From Candidatus Paceibacter sp. (lineage in GTDB: Bacteria > Patescibacteria > ABY1 > S139-126), in assembly GCA_020724865.1 (NCBI GenBank), contig DYGA01000001.1, forward strand, positions 205,572 through 269,571: a DNA stretch of 64,000 nt. The letters run 5' to 3'. Below, piece by piece: positions 7,282 to 14,535 of the stretch. Each line of letters starts with the position of its first letter. Within the stretch, counting starts at the first letter, position 1. The position numbers and the translations under genes are program-made. Under the pieces are notes generated by a model, which saw nothing but the letters and a program-made list of their open reading frames with translations, was not told the origin of the DNA and did not search any database.

Positions 7282-7842
7282 ATGATGGAATCAATTGCCA
7301 GTAGTGATGAGGATATAGTCCGTGAAGTTCAAACTGGAGCCACCGAGGCATTTGGCGTTCTAGTTGAGCGTTATGAGGACAAAATGAAGCGTTATGCGCG
7401 TCGCTTTTTGTTTGGTTATGAAGAAGCCGAAGATATTGTTCAGGAAGTTTTTATAAAGGCTTATATAAATATCCATTCGTTTGATGCAAGACGCAAATTT
7501 TCTTCCTGGCTTTACCGTATTGCCCACAATGAATTCATTAATGCTATCAAGAAAAAAGGTAAAGAACCGGTGCCATTTTTTGATCCTGACAGTTTATTTC
7601 CTCACCCCATTGCCAAGGAAGAAACCGACAGTGAAATTAATCGTCAAGAAGTAGTGAAACAGTTAGAACAGTGTCTAGATAAAGTTGATGCTAAATATCG
7701 AGAAGTGATGGTATTATATTATTTTGAAGATCTAGATTATCAGCAGATCGCTGATATTTTACAAATTCCGATAGCAACTGTAGGCGTGAGATTAAAGCGG
7801 GGGCGGGAAAAAATTAAAAAATTATTAGACCAAAAAATATAA
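7282..7842 (+). CDS. ECF-type RNA polymerase sigma factor
   Basis: 186 residues, the usual size for an extracytoplasmic-function sigma factor. Region 2 is residues about 20-90: AFGVLVERYEDKMKRYARR, EEAEDIVQEVFIKAY, KFSSWLYRIAHNEFIN. Region 4 is residues about 125-183: LEQCLDKVDAKYREVMVLYY, DYQQIADILQIPIATVGVRLKRGREKIKKLL, with a helix-turn-helix. There is no region 1 or 3. It directs polymerase to a small stress regulon. The next gene starts two bases after its stop and encodes a membrane protein, the usual position of an anti-sigma factor. A second ATG one codon inside is equally possible. Confidence 0.93.
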   Translation: MMESIASSDEDIVREVQTGATEAFGVLVERYEDKMKRYARRFLFGYEEAEDIVQEVFIKAYINIHSFDARRKFSSWLYRIAHNEFINAIKKKGKEPVPFFDPDSLFPHPIAKEETDSEINRQEVVKQLEQCLDKVDAKYREVMVLYYFEDLDYQQIADILQIPIATVGVRLKRGREKIKKLLDQKI

Positions 7843-7844
7843 TT

Positions 7845-8603
7845 ATGGAAAGTGAAAAAACACCAAAGCTGAAAGAACAAATTTTAAGCAAAATAAAATC
7901 AGGCAGTATTAAAGCTAAGCCCAAATTTCATTTTGTCTTGCGGACTTTGTTACTAATTAGCGGTTTAGTAGCGGCGGGATTGTTGTTATTGTATTTGATT
8001 AGTTTTGTAATTTTTTTATTACGCGTCAATGGTTTATGGCAAGCTCCGACTTTTGGTTTTAGGGGTTGGGGTATGCTGTTTACATCTTTACCCTGGATGT
8101 TACTGATATTGATTGGTTTTTTTGTTTTGGTGATGGAAATTTTAGTTAAACATTTTTCTTTTGCTTACCGTAGACCGTTGCTTTATTCGGTATTGGGGAT
8201 ATTAGTATTTCTGGGTGTAAGTGGTTTTGTGGTAGCTCAAACACCTTTTCACCAAAATTTATGGGATTTGTCAGAAACAGATTCTGGGTTACCAGTGGCA
8301 GGTTCATTATATAGCTTTTTACGTAAAGGTGATCCCGATGATTGGCATCGTGGTATGGTAATTTCTACAACAGAAGAAGGTTTTCTAATGGAAAATTTAG
8401 CCGCCGAAATTTTATCAGTAAAAATTGATGAACAAACGAAAATACCTTTTGCCCTTGATTTGTTGCCAGGCGATATGGTGATGGTGGCGGGGGAACGTAT
8501 TGGCGATGAGATTAAAGCTTTTGGTATAAGGGAATTTTCTAAACCAGTGTTTAGACCAAGGCACATGAAAAAAATGCCTCCTGGTAAAAGTTTAAATCGT
8601 TGA
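7845..8603 (+). CDS. Membrane protein, probable anti-sigma partner with DUF5666-like domain
   Basis: 252 residues. Residues 1-28 are a basic cytosolic tail (KTPKLKEQILSKIKSGSIKAKPK). Three membrane helices follow at about 31-55, 72-97 and 108-128. The outer part, residues about 160-232, reads like a small beta-barrel of the DUF5666 type: GMVISTTEEGFLMEN, VKIDEQTKIPF, LLPGDMVMVAGERIGDEIKAFGIREF. Translational coupling to the ECF sigma gene suggests it holds the sigma factor at the membrane until a signal arrives. The short N-terminal tail lacks the HxxxCxxC zinc motif of classical anti-sigma factors. The role is inferred from context. Confidence 0.7.
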   Translation: MESEKTPKLKEQILSKIKSGSIKAKPKFHFVLRTLLLISGLVAAGLLLLYLISFVIFLLRVNGLWQAPTFGFRGWGMLFTSLPWMLLILIGFFVLVMEILVKHFSFAYRRPLLYSVLGILVFLGVSGFVVAQTPFHQNLWDLSETDSGLPVAGSLYSFLRKGDPDDWHRGMVISTTEEGFLMENLAAEILSVKIDEQTKIPFALDLLPGDMVMVAGERIGDEIKAFGIREFSKPVFRPRHMKKMPPGKSLNR

Positions 8604-8604
8604 T

Positions 8605-8634
8605 AAAATCCCTCAATTTGGGGGATTTTTAAAT
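8605..8634 (+). terminator. Terminator after the sigma / membrane protein pair
   Basis: Ten-base-pair hairpin AAAATCCCTC / GGGGGATTTT, with one G-T pair, begins two bases after the stop and ends in a T run. Confidence 0.8.
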
Positions 8635-8729
8635 ATGAAATATTATTTAAATTTAGTTGTAGTAATAAGTGCTAGCAAATAGAATAAGTTAACTTATAGA
8701 TATTTATAGCTAATTATTAATTTACGAAC

Positions 8730-9209
8730 ATGAAAATTTTTAAGAAAAAATATTTATTTTATGGCATTATCCCAGTGTTATTGGGATTAGGGGGTTTATC
8801 TGCAGCTTCAGCTCACGGAATATTTGGTTGGCGCGGACAAGCTGATCCGGCCAGTATGGCGACCGAACAAGCTCAGAGATTTGAACAACTAGCCGAAGTT
8901 TTGGGTATCAGTGTTGACCAGGTTAAGGATTATTGGGCCCAAGGTAAAACCCCTAGAGATATGATCGATGAGTTAGGTTTAGATGAAACTGAAATTCAAG
9001 ATCGTATGCGTGAGATTCGTCAAGAACACTTAAAAGAGCAATTACAAATATTGGTAGATCAGGGAGTTATTACTCAAGCTCAAGCTGATGCTAGACTTCA
9101 ATTTATGGCCAGTCATCAGGCAAATTTAGGCCAAGGCAAAGGAATGTTCGGACAGATGCGAGCCAGCCGTGGTGGTAACAAAGGTATGGGTTTCCATTTT
9201 GCTCAGTAG
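8730..9209 (+). CDS. Exported helical protein, DUF2680-like
   Basis: 159 residues. Residues 1-28 look like a signal peptide (KIFKKKYLFYGIIPVLLGLGGLSAASAHG) with likely cleavage after ASA. The mature part, residues about 45-130, follows the DUF2680-type pattern: QLAEVLGISVDQVKDYWAQGK, DMIDELGLDETEIQDRMREI, QILVDQGVITQAQADARL. These are two short helical repeats, the second typical of proteins with G-x-I-T-x-x-Q-A-D. The C-terminus is Gly/Met-rich (GQGKGMFGQMRASRGGNKGMG). The function is unknown. It follows the ECF sigma pair and may belong to its regulon. Confidence 0.75.
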   Translation: MKIFKKKYLFYGIIPVLLGLGGLSAASAHGIFGWRGQADPASMATEQAQRFEQLAEVLGISVDQVKDYWAQGKTPRDMIDELGLDETEIQDRMREIRQEHLKEQLQILVDQGVITQAQADARLQFMASHQANLGQGKGMFGQMRASRGGNKGMGFHFAQ

Positions 9210-9227
9210 GCAAAATGAAATAAATAA

Positions 9228-9263
9228 AAGCAGCTCCTAGTCGGAAGACGGGGCTGTTTTTTT
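9228..9263 (+). terminator. Terminator after the exported helical protein
   Basis: Hairpin AGCAGCTCC / GGGGCTGTT with two wobble pairs and a run of seven T. Confidence 0.75.
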
Positions 9264-9358
9264 ATTATTCACAGTTTATTTAACTATTGTTTTTTTTGTT
9301 TTAGGTATATAATTAATTTTGTCATTTTTCAATGACAGATTAATTATTAAAATAAATT

Positions 9359-9862
9359 ATGCACAAAAATAAATTTTTAATTTTATCAATAATTTTGGTA
9401 GCCATAGGATTTTTATTTTCTGGTTGTACAAAGAAAGTTGCGGAAAAAACAACTGAAAAAATAATAGAAAAAAATGTTGGCTCTGAAGCTAATGTAGATT
9501 TAAATAATGATCAACTTACTATTGAAACTGAACAGGGTGTTTATCAAGCTGGAGAACAAGTGTCACTGCCCGATGGATTTCCTGATGACGTTTACGTAAT
9601 TGATGGCAATATTGTAGCAGCCATGGCTATGACTGAAGAGCAGGGTTATTCAGTGTCGGTAGTAACTAATAAATCTGTAAGTGAAGTCAAATCAGAGTAC
9701 GAAGAAAAATTAAAAGCTGCTGATTGGAATATCAATTTGCGAATGGACTATGGCGAATCGGCCACTTTATCTGCTACCAAAGCTAATCGCACGGTTAGTG
9801 TATCGGCCACTGCTAGTAGTGACGGTACGACTGTTACCATTGTGACAGGTAATAATTTATAA
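9359..9862 (+). CDS. Predicted lipoprotein of unknown function
   Basis: 167 residues. The signal peptide ends in the lipobox LFSGC (Cys23), so the mature protein should be lipid-anchored on the outer face of the membrane. A charged linker (KKVAEKTTEKIIEKNV) precedes a globular part: VYQAGEQVSLPDGFPDDVYVIDG, then SVSVVTNKSVSEVKSEYEEKL and AADWNINL. The later pattern, a helix E-V-K-S-E-Y-E-E-K-L-K-A-A-D-W, recalls small exported proteins with a domain that moves the chain outward by one strand-helix unit; no family is assigned. Five bases separate it from the arginine decarboxylase gene, so the two are probably co-transcribed. Confidence 0.78.
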   Translation: MHKNKFLILSIILVAIGFLFSGCTKKVAEKTTEKIIEKNVGSEANVDLNNDQLTIETEQGVYQAGEQVSLPDGFPDDVYVIDGNIVAAMAMTEEQGYSVSVVTNKSVSEVKSEYEEKLKAADWNINLRMDYGESATLSATKANRTVSVSATASSDGTTVTIVTGNNL

Positions 9863-9867
9863 ACAAA

Positions 9868-10410
9868 ATGGTACCAAAAAAAATATTTTTTACCAAAGGT
9901 TTAGGTATACACAAAGATCGGTTGGCATCCTTTGAATTGGCTTTGCGTGATGCTGGGATTGAAAAGTGTAATTTGGTTACGGTATCAAGTATTTTTCCGC
10001 CCCAAGCAAAAATAATATCTAAAGAAGAAGGTTTAAAACTCTTGCAACCGGGCCAGATTACTTTTTGTGTTATGGCTAGAAATGATACCAATGAACCCAA
10101 CCGTTTAATTTCCGCTGCCGTGGGTATTGCTATTCCTAAAGATACTAATAACTATGGTTATCTATCAGAACATCACAGTTATGGAGAGGTGGCTAAAAAA
10201 TCAGGTGAATATGCTGAAGATTTAGCGGCCACAATGCTGGCAACAACTTTGGGGATTGAATTTGATCCGGATAAAAGTTGGGATGAACGCGAACAGATTT
10301 ATAAAGCCAGTGGACATATTTTTAAAACCAATCATATTTGCCAATCAGCTGAAGGTAATAAAGATGGCCTGTGGACCAGCGTGATTTCCGCTGCTGTTTT
10401 TGCTGAATAA
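9868..10410 (+). CDS. pdaD: Pyruvoyl-dependent arginine decarboxylase
   Basis: 180 residues, close to the archaeal PvlArgDC length (about 165). The family's self-cleavage site is present: NLVTVSSIFPPQ, where cleavage between Ser40 and Ser41 makes Ser41 into the pyruvoyl group. Other conserved parts are LRDAGIEKCN, ISKEEGLKLLQPGQITFCVMAR, GYLSEHHSYGE and the final EGNKDGLWTSVISAAVF. It converts arginine to agmatine, the first step towards putrescine. No agmatinase or ureohydrolase is in the window. The enzyme is best known from archaea and Chlamydia. It follows the lipoprotein gene by five bases and ends at a strong terminator. Confidence 0.93.
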   Translation: MVPKKIFFTKGLGIHKDRLASFELALRDAGIEKCNLVTVSSIFPPQAKIISKEEGLKLLQPGQITFCVMARNDTNEPNRLISAAVGIAIPKDTNNYGYLSEHHSYGEVAKKSGEYAEDLAATMLATTLGIEFDPDKSWDEREQIYKASGHIFKTNHICQSAEGNKDGLWTSVISAAVFAE

Positions 10411-10430
10411 CTGAAAAAAATTATTTAATA

Positions 10431-10467
10431 CAAAAACCCACCTCCAGTAGAGGTGGGTTTTGCTTTT
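10431..10467 (+). terminator. Terminator after pdaD
   Basis: Perfect 12-bp hairpin AAAACCCACCTC / GAGGTGGGTTTT with a 5-base loop and a T-rich tail. Confidence 0.9.
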
Positions 10468-10473
10468 CCCCAT

Positions 10474-10532
10474 GCCGAATATGCCTAATTCGGCAATGCT
10501 AGAAGTCAACTATCTAGCTGCTAGCATTGCCG
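10474..10532. repeat. Two overlapping inverted repeats
   Basis: GCCGAAT / ATTCGGC (10474-10480 and 10487-10493) forms one hairpin. CGGCAATGCTAG / CTAGCATTGCCG (10491-10502 and 10521-10532) forms a second with perfect 12-bp arms. They share the bases CGG at 10491-10493, so both cannot form fully at once. The element is GC-richer than its surroundings, lies between convergent genes and ends two bases before the stop of the minus-strand gene. Confidence 0.6.
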
Positions 10533-10534
10533 TA

Positions 10535-11263
10535 TTAGTAAGGTTTATATGGATCAACGCGAGTAAGCCAGAACCAAGCGCCTTTTTTTTCTAAATAAAC
10601 ATTAATTCCGTTAATTTGGAGTTCATATTTATGATCATATACTCGATCAGCAGCTCCTCGTCCGTCCAGGTAAAATTCAAAAGTCGCAATTTCCCCAGGA
10701 CCAACTTGTTGTTCACTCATCTGAGTAATGTTTGTAGGACTAAGCCAAGTTTGATCACGAAAATGACTTAAATTTCCTTGGTGATCAGTACTTATTAGCA
10801 AAGTATTTTCTTTTTTCCAAGTTTGGTTGGTTAAGTTTTGTATTTTAAAATATGTTTTTGGTCGCCAAACATTTAAAATGGCGATGGGTAAGTTATGTTC
10901 AACTAGTAAAGCTTCAATAGTTTGGTTAGTTTCTTCCTGGGTGGGTTCTTGCAATTGAGCAATTTTCTTTTCAATATTTTCTTGTAAATATATTGGGGCG
11001 GTGGAAGTCGGGATATAAAAAAATCTAGTACTGGTGGATGGTAGTAGAATTTCAAATTCTTTGCCCGGCAACCAGTTAATTATGCCAAATTGTTGTTGTA
11101 TATCATTTTTGGTGATAGGGGTTGTAGTTTTTTTTAGATAAACCTGAGTAAAATATTTATCTAAAAAATTGTTGGCTAGGGAAATTTTGGTTACAAAAAA
11201 AGCACCGATGCATATCGCTGCAGTAAATATAAAAATATTTAAATATTTGGCACAGGGTTTCAT
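10535..11263 (-). CDS. Exported protein with possible NBR1-like Ig (FW) domain
   Basis: 242 residues. Residues 9-30 are a signal peptide or anchor (NIFIFTAAICIGAFFVTKISL). The middle (IIQ-type QQQFGIINWLPGKEFEI) has no assignment. Residues about 130-225 are strand-rich: ILNVWRPKTYFKIQNLTNQTWKK, then VGPGEIATFEFYLDG, then YELQINGINVYLEKKGAWFWLTRVD. The spacing of F-x-I-x-N-x-T-x-x-x-W and G-E-x-A-x-F-x-F recalls the NBR1-type Ig domain found in some bacterial surface proteins. It is the last gene of the minus-strand polysaccharide group, 76 bases after the O-antigen ligase gene, so a cell-surface role is likely. Confidence 0.65.
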   Translation of the reverse strand: MKPCAKYLNIFIFTAAICIGAFFVTKISLANNFLDKYFTQVYLKKTTTPITKNDIQQQFGIINWLPGKEFEILLPSTSTRFFYIPTSTAPIYLQENIEKKIAQLQEPTQEETNQTIEALLVEHNLPIAILNVWRPKTYFKIQNLTNQTWKKENTLLISTDHQGNLSHFRDQTWLSPTNITQMSEQQVGPGEIATFEFYLDGRGAADRVYDHKYELQINGINVYLEKKGAWFWLTRVDPYKPY

Positions 11264-11339
11264 TTTTTTGTTTTTGTTTTTCCTCTAATTTTGGAGGTTT
11301 TTTATTGCCTATATATAAATTATAGCATTTTTTTTGATT

Positions 11340-12623
11340 TTAGTCAATAGATTTAGTTCTAAAATATAATAATATTGCGGGTAAAAATAAAATAAAGTAA
11401 AACAGAATAGATAAATCGTTTTTAAAATACGGCGTATCTAAAAGACCGTGTGTCAAAGTAGCGATTAGAGCTGACAGACTTCCAGCTAAATACCACCAAT
11501 CCAGTGAATCAAGATTTTGATGTAAAAGTTTGTAAACAGTTTTTCCGTAAATAAATATCAAATAGCTAAATGCTAACAGTCCTAGCAGTCCTACTTCCAA
11601 CCAAATATTTAAAAATAAGTTATGGGCTTTAACCACTTCCCATTCTAGAGGAGGTTGAAACATGGCAAAAGCCTGCGCGCGATAAGGTTGATAAAAATTT
11701 CCCAGTCCCACGCCTAGAATTGGTTTTTGTTTTAGTAACTCAAGAGAGATTTCCCAGATTTGTAAGCGGGTGGTAAGGGAGTTGCGCTCAGTTAAATTGA
11801 TAATTTTTTGGAATTTGGATTGACCAGCAATGATTAGACTGCCAGCTAAACATAAAAATAAAAAAATAATAGTAGCAATTTTTTTTATTTTTTTATCACT
11901 AATAAAAACAAGAAGAATTATAATTCCCGCCACTAGCCCTAAAAATCCACCGTATGATTTGGTATACCATAAAGCAACCAACTGCAGACTAATAAGAAAG
12001 CTGATTAGAATTCGTCTGCGCAGAGTAAAACTGTTTTTTAATTCTCCCCAGCCCAAAAAAATTATCGGTACTACCAGCATGGCTACATAGTTAGCTGGTT
12101 TGTATACAGAATTAAGTAGTCCGTCAGCCTGCATACCAAAATTAAAAATATATTCCAATAAACCCCAGATCGCCACCAATGCCCCACTGCCTAGCAGACC
12201 GGTGATTACATACTTAAGGTCAGATTTATTTTTTATCAAAATTAAACTAACCAGTAAAAATAAAATTGGATCAAACCACCAACCCTTGAGTACCCCAGCT
12301 GATAATCGTAAATCTGGAGAAATAATTGTCGCAATGGTGGCGGCTAAAAACCAAAATAATACTGCCCACCACAGCGGTTTATAATTGCGCCATATCAATA
12401 ATAAAGTGTTTTTCAGTTGAGCTGATCTGACTAAAGAAATAAAAGTAATGAGTGCTAAAATATAAATAGCCAATTCCAGCCAAGTGGTAGGAATAAACCA
12501 AATTTGGGTTCGTAGTAGATAAGTGGGCAATAACATCAATAGTAACCAGCCAGCTAGACGGATATTTAAAAAAGCGATTAAAGCAAAGAAAAACAGGCTT
12601 AAGTAAAAAATGGCAATCATCAT
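11340..12623 (-). CDS. O-antigen ligase / polymerase family membrane protein
   Basis: 427 residues with about eleven membrane helices. The family signature lies in the large outer loop and next helix: NSLTTRLQIWEISLELLKQKPILGVGLGNF, then EWEVVKAHNLFLNIWLEVGLLGLLAF (Wzy_C-type, with the conserved R in the first part and H-N in the second). Such proteins join or polymerise lipid-linked glycans outside the membrane. Its start overlaps the flippase stop by four bases (ATGA), so the two are translationally coupled. A similar gene lies at 56619-57938. The substrate cannot be told from sequence. Confidence 0.88.
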   Translation of the reverse strand: MMIAIFYLSLFFFALIAFLNIRLAGWLLLMLLPTYLLRTQIWFIPTTWLELAIYILALITFISLVRSAQLKNTLLLIWRNYKPLWWAVLFWFLAATIATIISPDLRLSAGVLKGWWFDPILFLLVSLILIKNKSDLKYVITGLLGSGALVAIWGLLEYIFNFGMQADGLLNSVYKPANYVAMLVVPIIFLGWGELKNSFTLRRRILISFLISLQLVALWYTKSYGGFLGLVAGIIILLVFISDKKIKKIATIIFLFLCLAGSLIIAGQSKFQKIINLTERNSLTTRLQIWEISLELLKQKPILGVGLGNFYQPYRAQAFAMFQPPLEWEVVKAHNLFLNIWLEVGLLGLLAFSYLIFIYGKTVYKLLHQNLDSLDWWYLAGSLSALIATLTHGLLDTPYFKNDLSILFYFILFLPAILLYFRTKSID

Positions 12624-14041
12624 GTTTTTACCATAGCTCTAATTTTACTAAAAGAAAATACTTTACTGTATTTAAGTCCAAATAAATACACCAGTGTGCT
12701 TAAAATTATATTAATTATTACTGGCCAGTCGCGGATTATAAAAGTAATCGAACCCATCAATAAACTGATTAAAAATATTTTATAAAAATTGATAAATGAC
12801 AATTTTAGTAAAGTGTATTTTTTGGTTAAATATAAATAACTTATCATCACTAAGCCTTCTATAACCAATGTAGTCAAAGCCGCAGCCCCAGCGCCTCCAG
12901 ACGGGATGAAGACAAAGTACAGCGCTAAAGCCAGTAGGGAAGCCGTTACGGCAATGGGGAGAATATTTTTTTGTTTGCCGATGGCGACGATAATATAAGT
13001 GAAAAGTTGAGTATAAAAAATACAAGCCGTAGCTAGCAGTAATATTTGTAACAAATAATCAGCTTCAGAAAATTCTTTACCCGCCAGCAAAGTAATTAAT
13101 GGTCTGGCTAAAATAATTCCACCAACTAGCAGCGGGATTAAAAAAGCATGAAAGACATCCAAACCCAATTTAATCTGTTGCCAGAAAAGTTCTTTGTTGG
13201 TTTGGTAGTATTTGGTGAGTTGGGGTAGTAGTAGTCCTAAAAATATTGGAGGCAAAGAGATAAGTACTTCTAAAATACGGTAAGGCGCCGCATATAGCCC
13301 CACGGTGCTAGCCGGATGAAAAATAGATAAGATAATAGTATCGGTTTTAAAATAAAATAGATTGAATATGGTTGCTAGCGCCAGCGGCCAAGCTAAAATA
13401 ATAATTTTCTTTTGGTAATTTGTATCAAAATAAAGTTTGATTCTAATTAATTTTTTACTTAATTGCCAAATTACCACAGTACCAATAATATTGGCCAAAG
13501 TAATCAAGGCGGCAACTGATAAAATACCCCAGTTTTGCCATACCGCAATCAACAATAAAATCATGGTCAATAATTTGCTGATAATTTCTACCCAAGCGCC
13601 CCTAGCCATTGCCAGATGTTTCTGAAAAATTGCAGTCAGAATTTGATTGATAAGCTGACATAAAAATGATCCAGCCAAAAAAGTTATTACCAATTTAGTC
13701 AAAGTGTCATAAGGCATTAACCAACCTAAGGCGATGCTGATTAGCAGTAATGACCCACCGGAAATAATCCGCAGCGACATTATATTGCCAGTAATTTTTT
13801 GCTGTTCGCTCGGGTCATCAGTTTTTCCTAGTTCTGACAAAAGTACCAAGTACAAACCAAAATCAACCAGAATGCCAAAAAATTGCAACCAAGCTAAAGC
13901 CGTGGCATAAGTACCAAATCCCGCGGTACCTAAATAACGAGTCATAATTGCAATGGTGATAATACCTATGATTATTCCCAAAACCTTGGCGCCTAAATGC
14001 CAGGCAGAGTTTTTGGCGATTAATTCGGTAGCAGTGGTCAT
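12620..14041 (-). CDS. Polysaccharide flippase (Wzx / MOP superfamily)
   Basis: 473 residues with 12-14 predicted membrane helices. The N-terminus is typical of Wzx-like flippases: ELIAKNSAWHLGAKVLGIIIGI, ITIAIMTRYLGTAGFGTYATALAW. Later parts keep the family pattern (FKTDTIILSIFHPASTVGLYAAPYRI, LLPQLTKYYQ, PLITLLAGKEF). It would flip undecaprenyl-linked sugars across the membrane for the ligase encoded just downstream. No glycosyltransferase is nearby on this strand. It is the first gene of a three-gene minus-strand unit. Confidence 0.9.
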   Translation of the reverse strand: MTTATELIAKNSAWHLGAKVLGIIIGIITIAIMTRYLGTAGFGTYATALAWLQFFGILVDFGLYLVLLSELGKTDDPSEQQKITGNIMSLRIISGGSLLLISIALGWLMPYDTLTKLVITFLAGSFLCQLINQILTAIFQKHLAMARGAWVEIISKLLTMILLLIAVWQNWGILSVAALITLANIIGTVVIWQLSKKLIRIKLYFDTNYQKKIIILAWPLALATIFNLFYFKTDTIILSIFHPASTVGLYAAPYRILEVLISLPPIFLGLLLPQLTKYYQTNKELFWQQIKLGLDVFHAFLIPLLVGGIILARPLITLLAGKEFSEADYLLQILLLATACIFYTQLFTYIIVAIGKQKNILPIAVTASLLALALYFVFIPSGGAGAAALTTLVIEGLVMISYLYLTKKYTLLKLSFINFYKIFLISLLMGSITFIIRDWPVIINIILSTLVYLFGLKYSKVFSFSKIRAMVKT

Positions 14042-14396
14042 AATAGGTTGAAATAGTTTAATGTCTGGATTGATTATGAATTATAATTGCACAATTTTAG
14101 TGTTCCCTTTAAGTTATAAATAAGAGGGATAATAAAATTATAGCAATGCACCCAGTATCAGACAAATTACGTCACTAAATTATATTAGTATATAAATTAG
14201 TATATACAAACAAAGTTAAAGCAAAATATATTTATTATTTTTTTTAAAAATATTTAATTATAAATTATGGAAATTACTTTGTGGAAGTATAAATTTTGTC
14301 ATATACCAGAGATTAAGCAAAAATTATAATAATTAAATCTTTTTTCCACTAAAAGTTAATAGTTCGTAATATAATAAAAAAATAAAAATATTTTAA
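14042..14396. other. Intergenic region between divergent flippase and SpoIID genes
   Basis: Very AT-rich gap. It contains short unlinked ORFs only and no RNA gene that I can fold. Promoters for both divergent genes must lie here or just beyond; the plus-strand one is clear at 14397-14425. A short imperfect repeat ATTAGTATATAAATTAGTATAT is seen at about 14184-14206. Nothing else is recognised. Confidence 0.5.
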
Positions 14397-14425
14397 TTGA
14401 CAAAAGTTAAAAAATATGCTAAAAT
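14397..14425 (+). promoter_or_regulatory. Consensus promoter for the SpoIID-domain gene
   Basis: TTGACA (14397-14402) and TAAAAT (14420-14425) are exactly 17 bases apart. The predicted leader is about 90 bases and holds a short hairpin and a small upstream ORF. Confidence 0.7.
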
Positions 14426-14469
14426 ATAAATATACGAGATTATAAAGTAGATTGTAGATTTTAGTAAAA

Positions 14470-14535
14470 ATGAGTCCAAAAAATGGACTAAAAAAAAATA
14501 AAAATAAAAACCAAAATAAAAATGAATTTAGATGA
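14470..14535 (+). other. Possible 21-codon upstream ORF overlapping the SpoIID start
   Basis: ATG at 14470 opens a Lys/Asn-rich frame that stops at 14535, 14 bases inside the SpoIID gene in another frame. Its first codons form the AGTCC / GGACT hairpin. It may be chance in A-rich DNA or may couple translation. There is no ribosome-binding site for either start. Confidence 0.25.
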
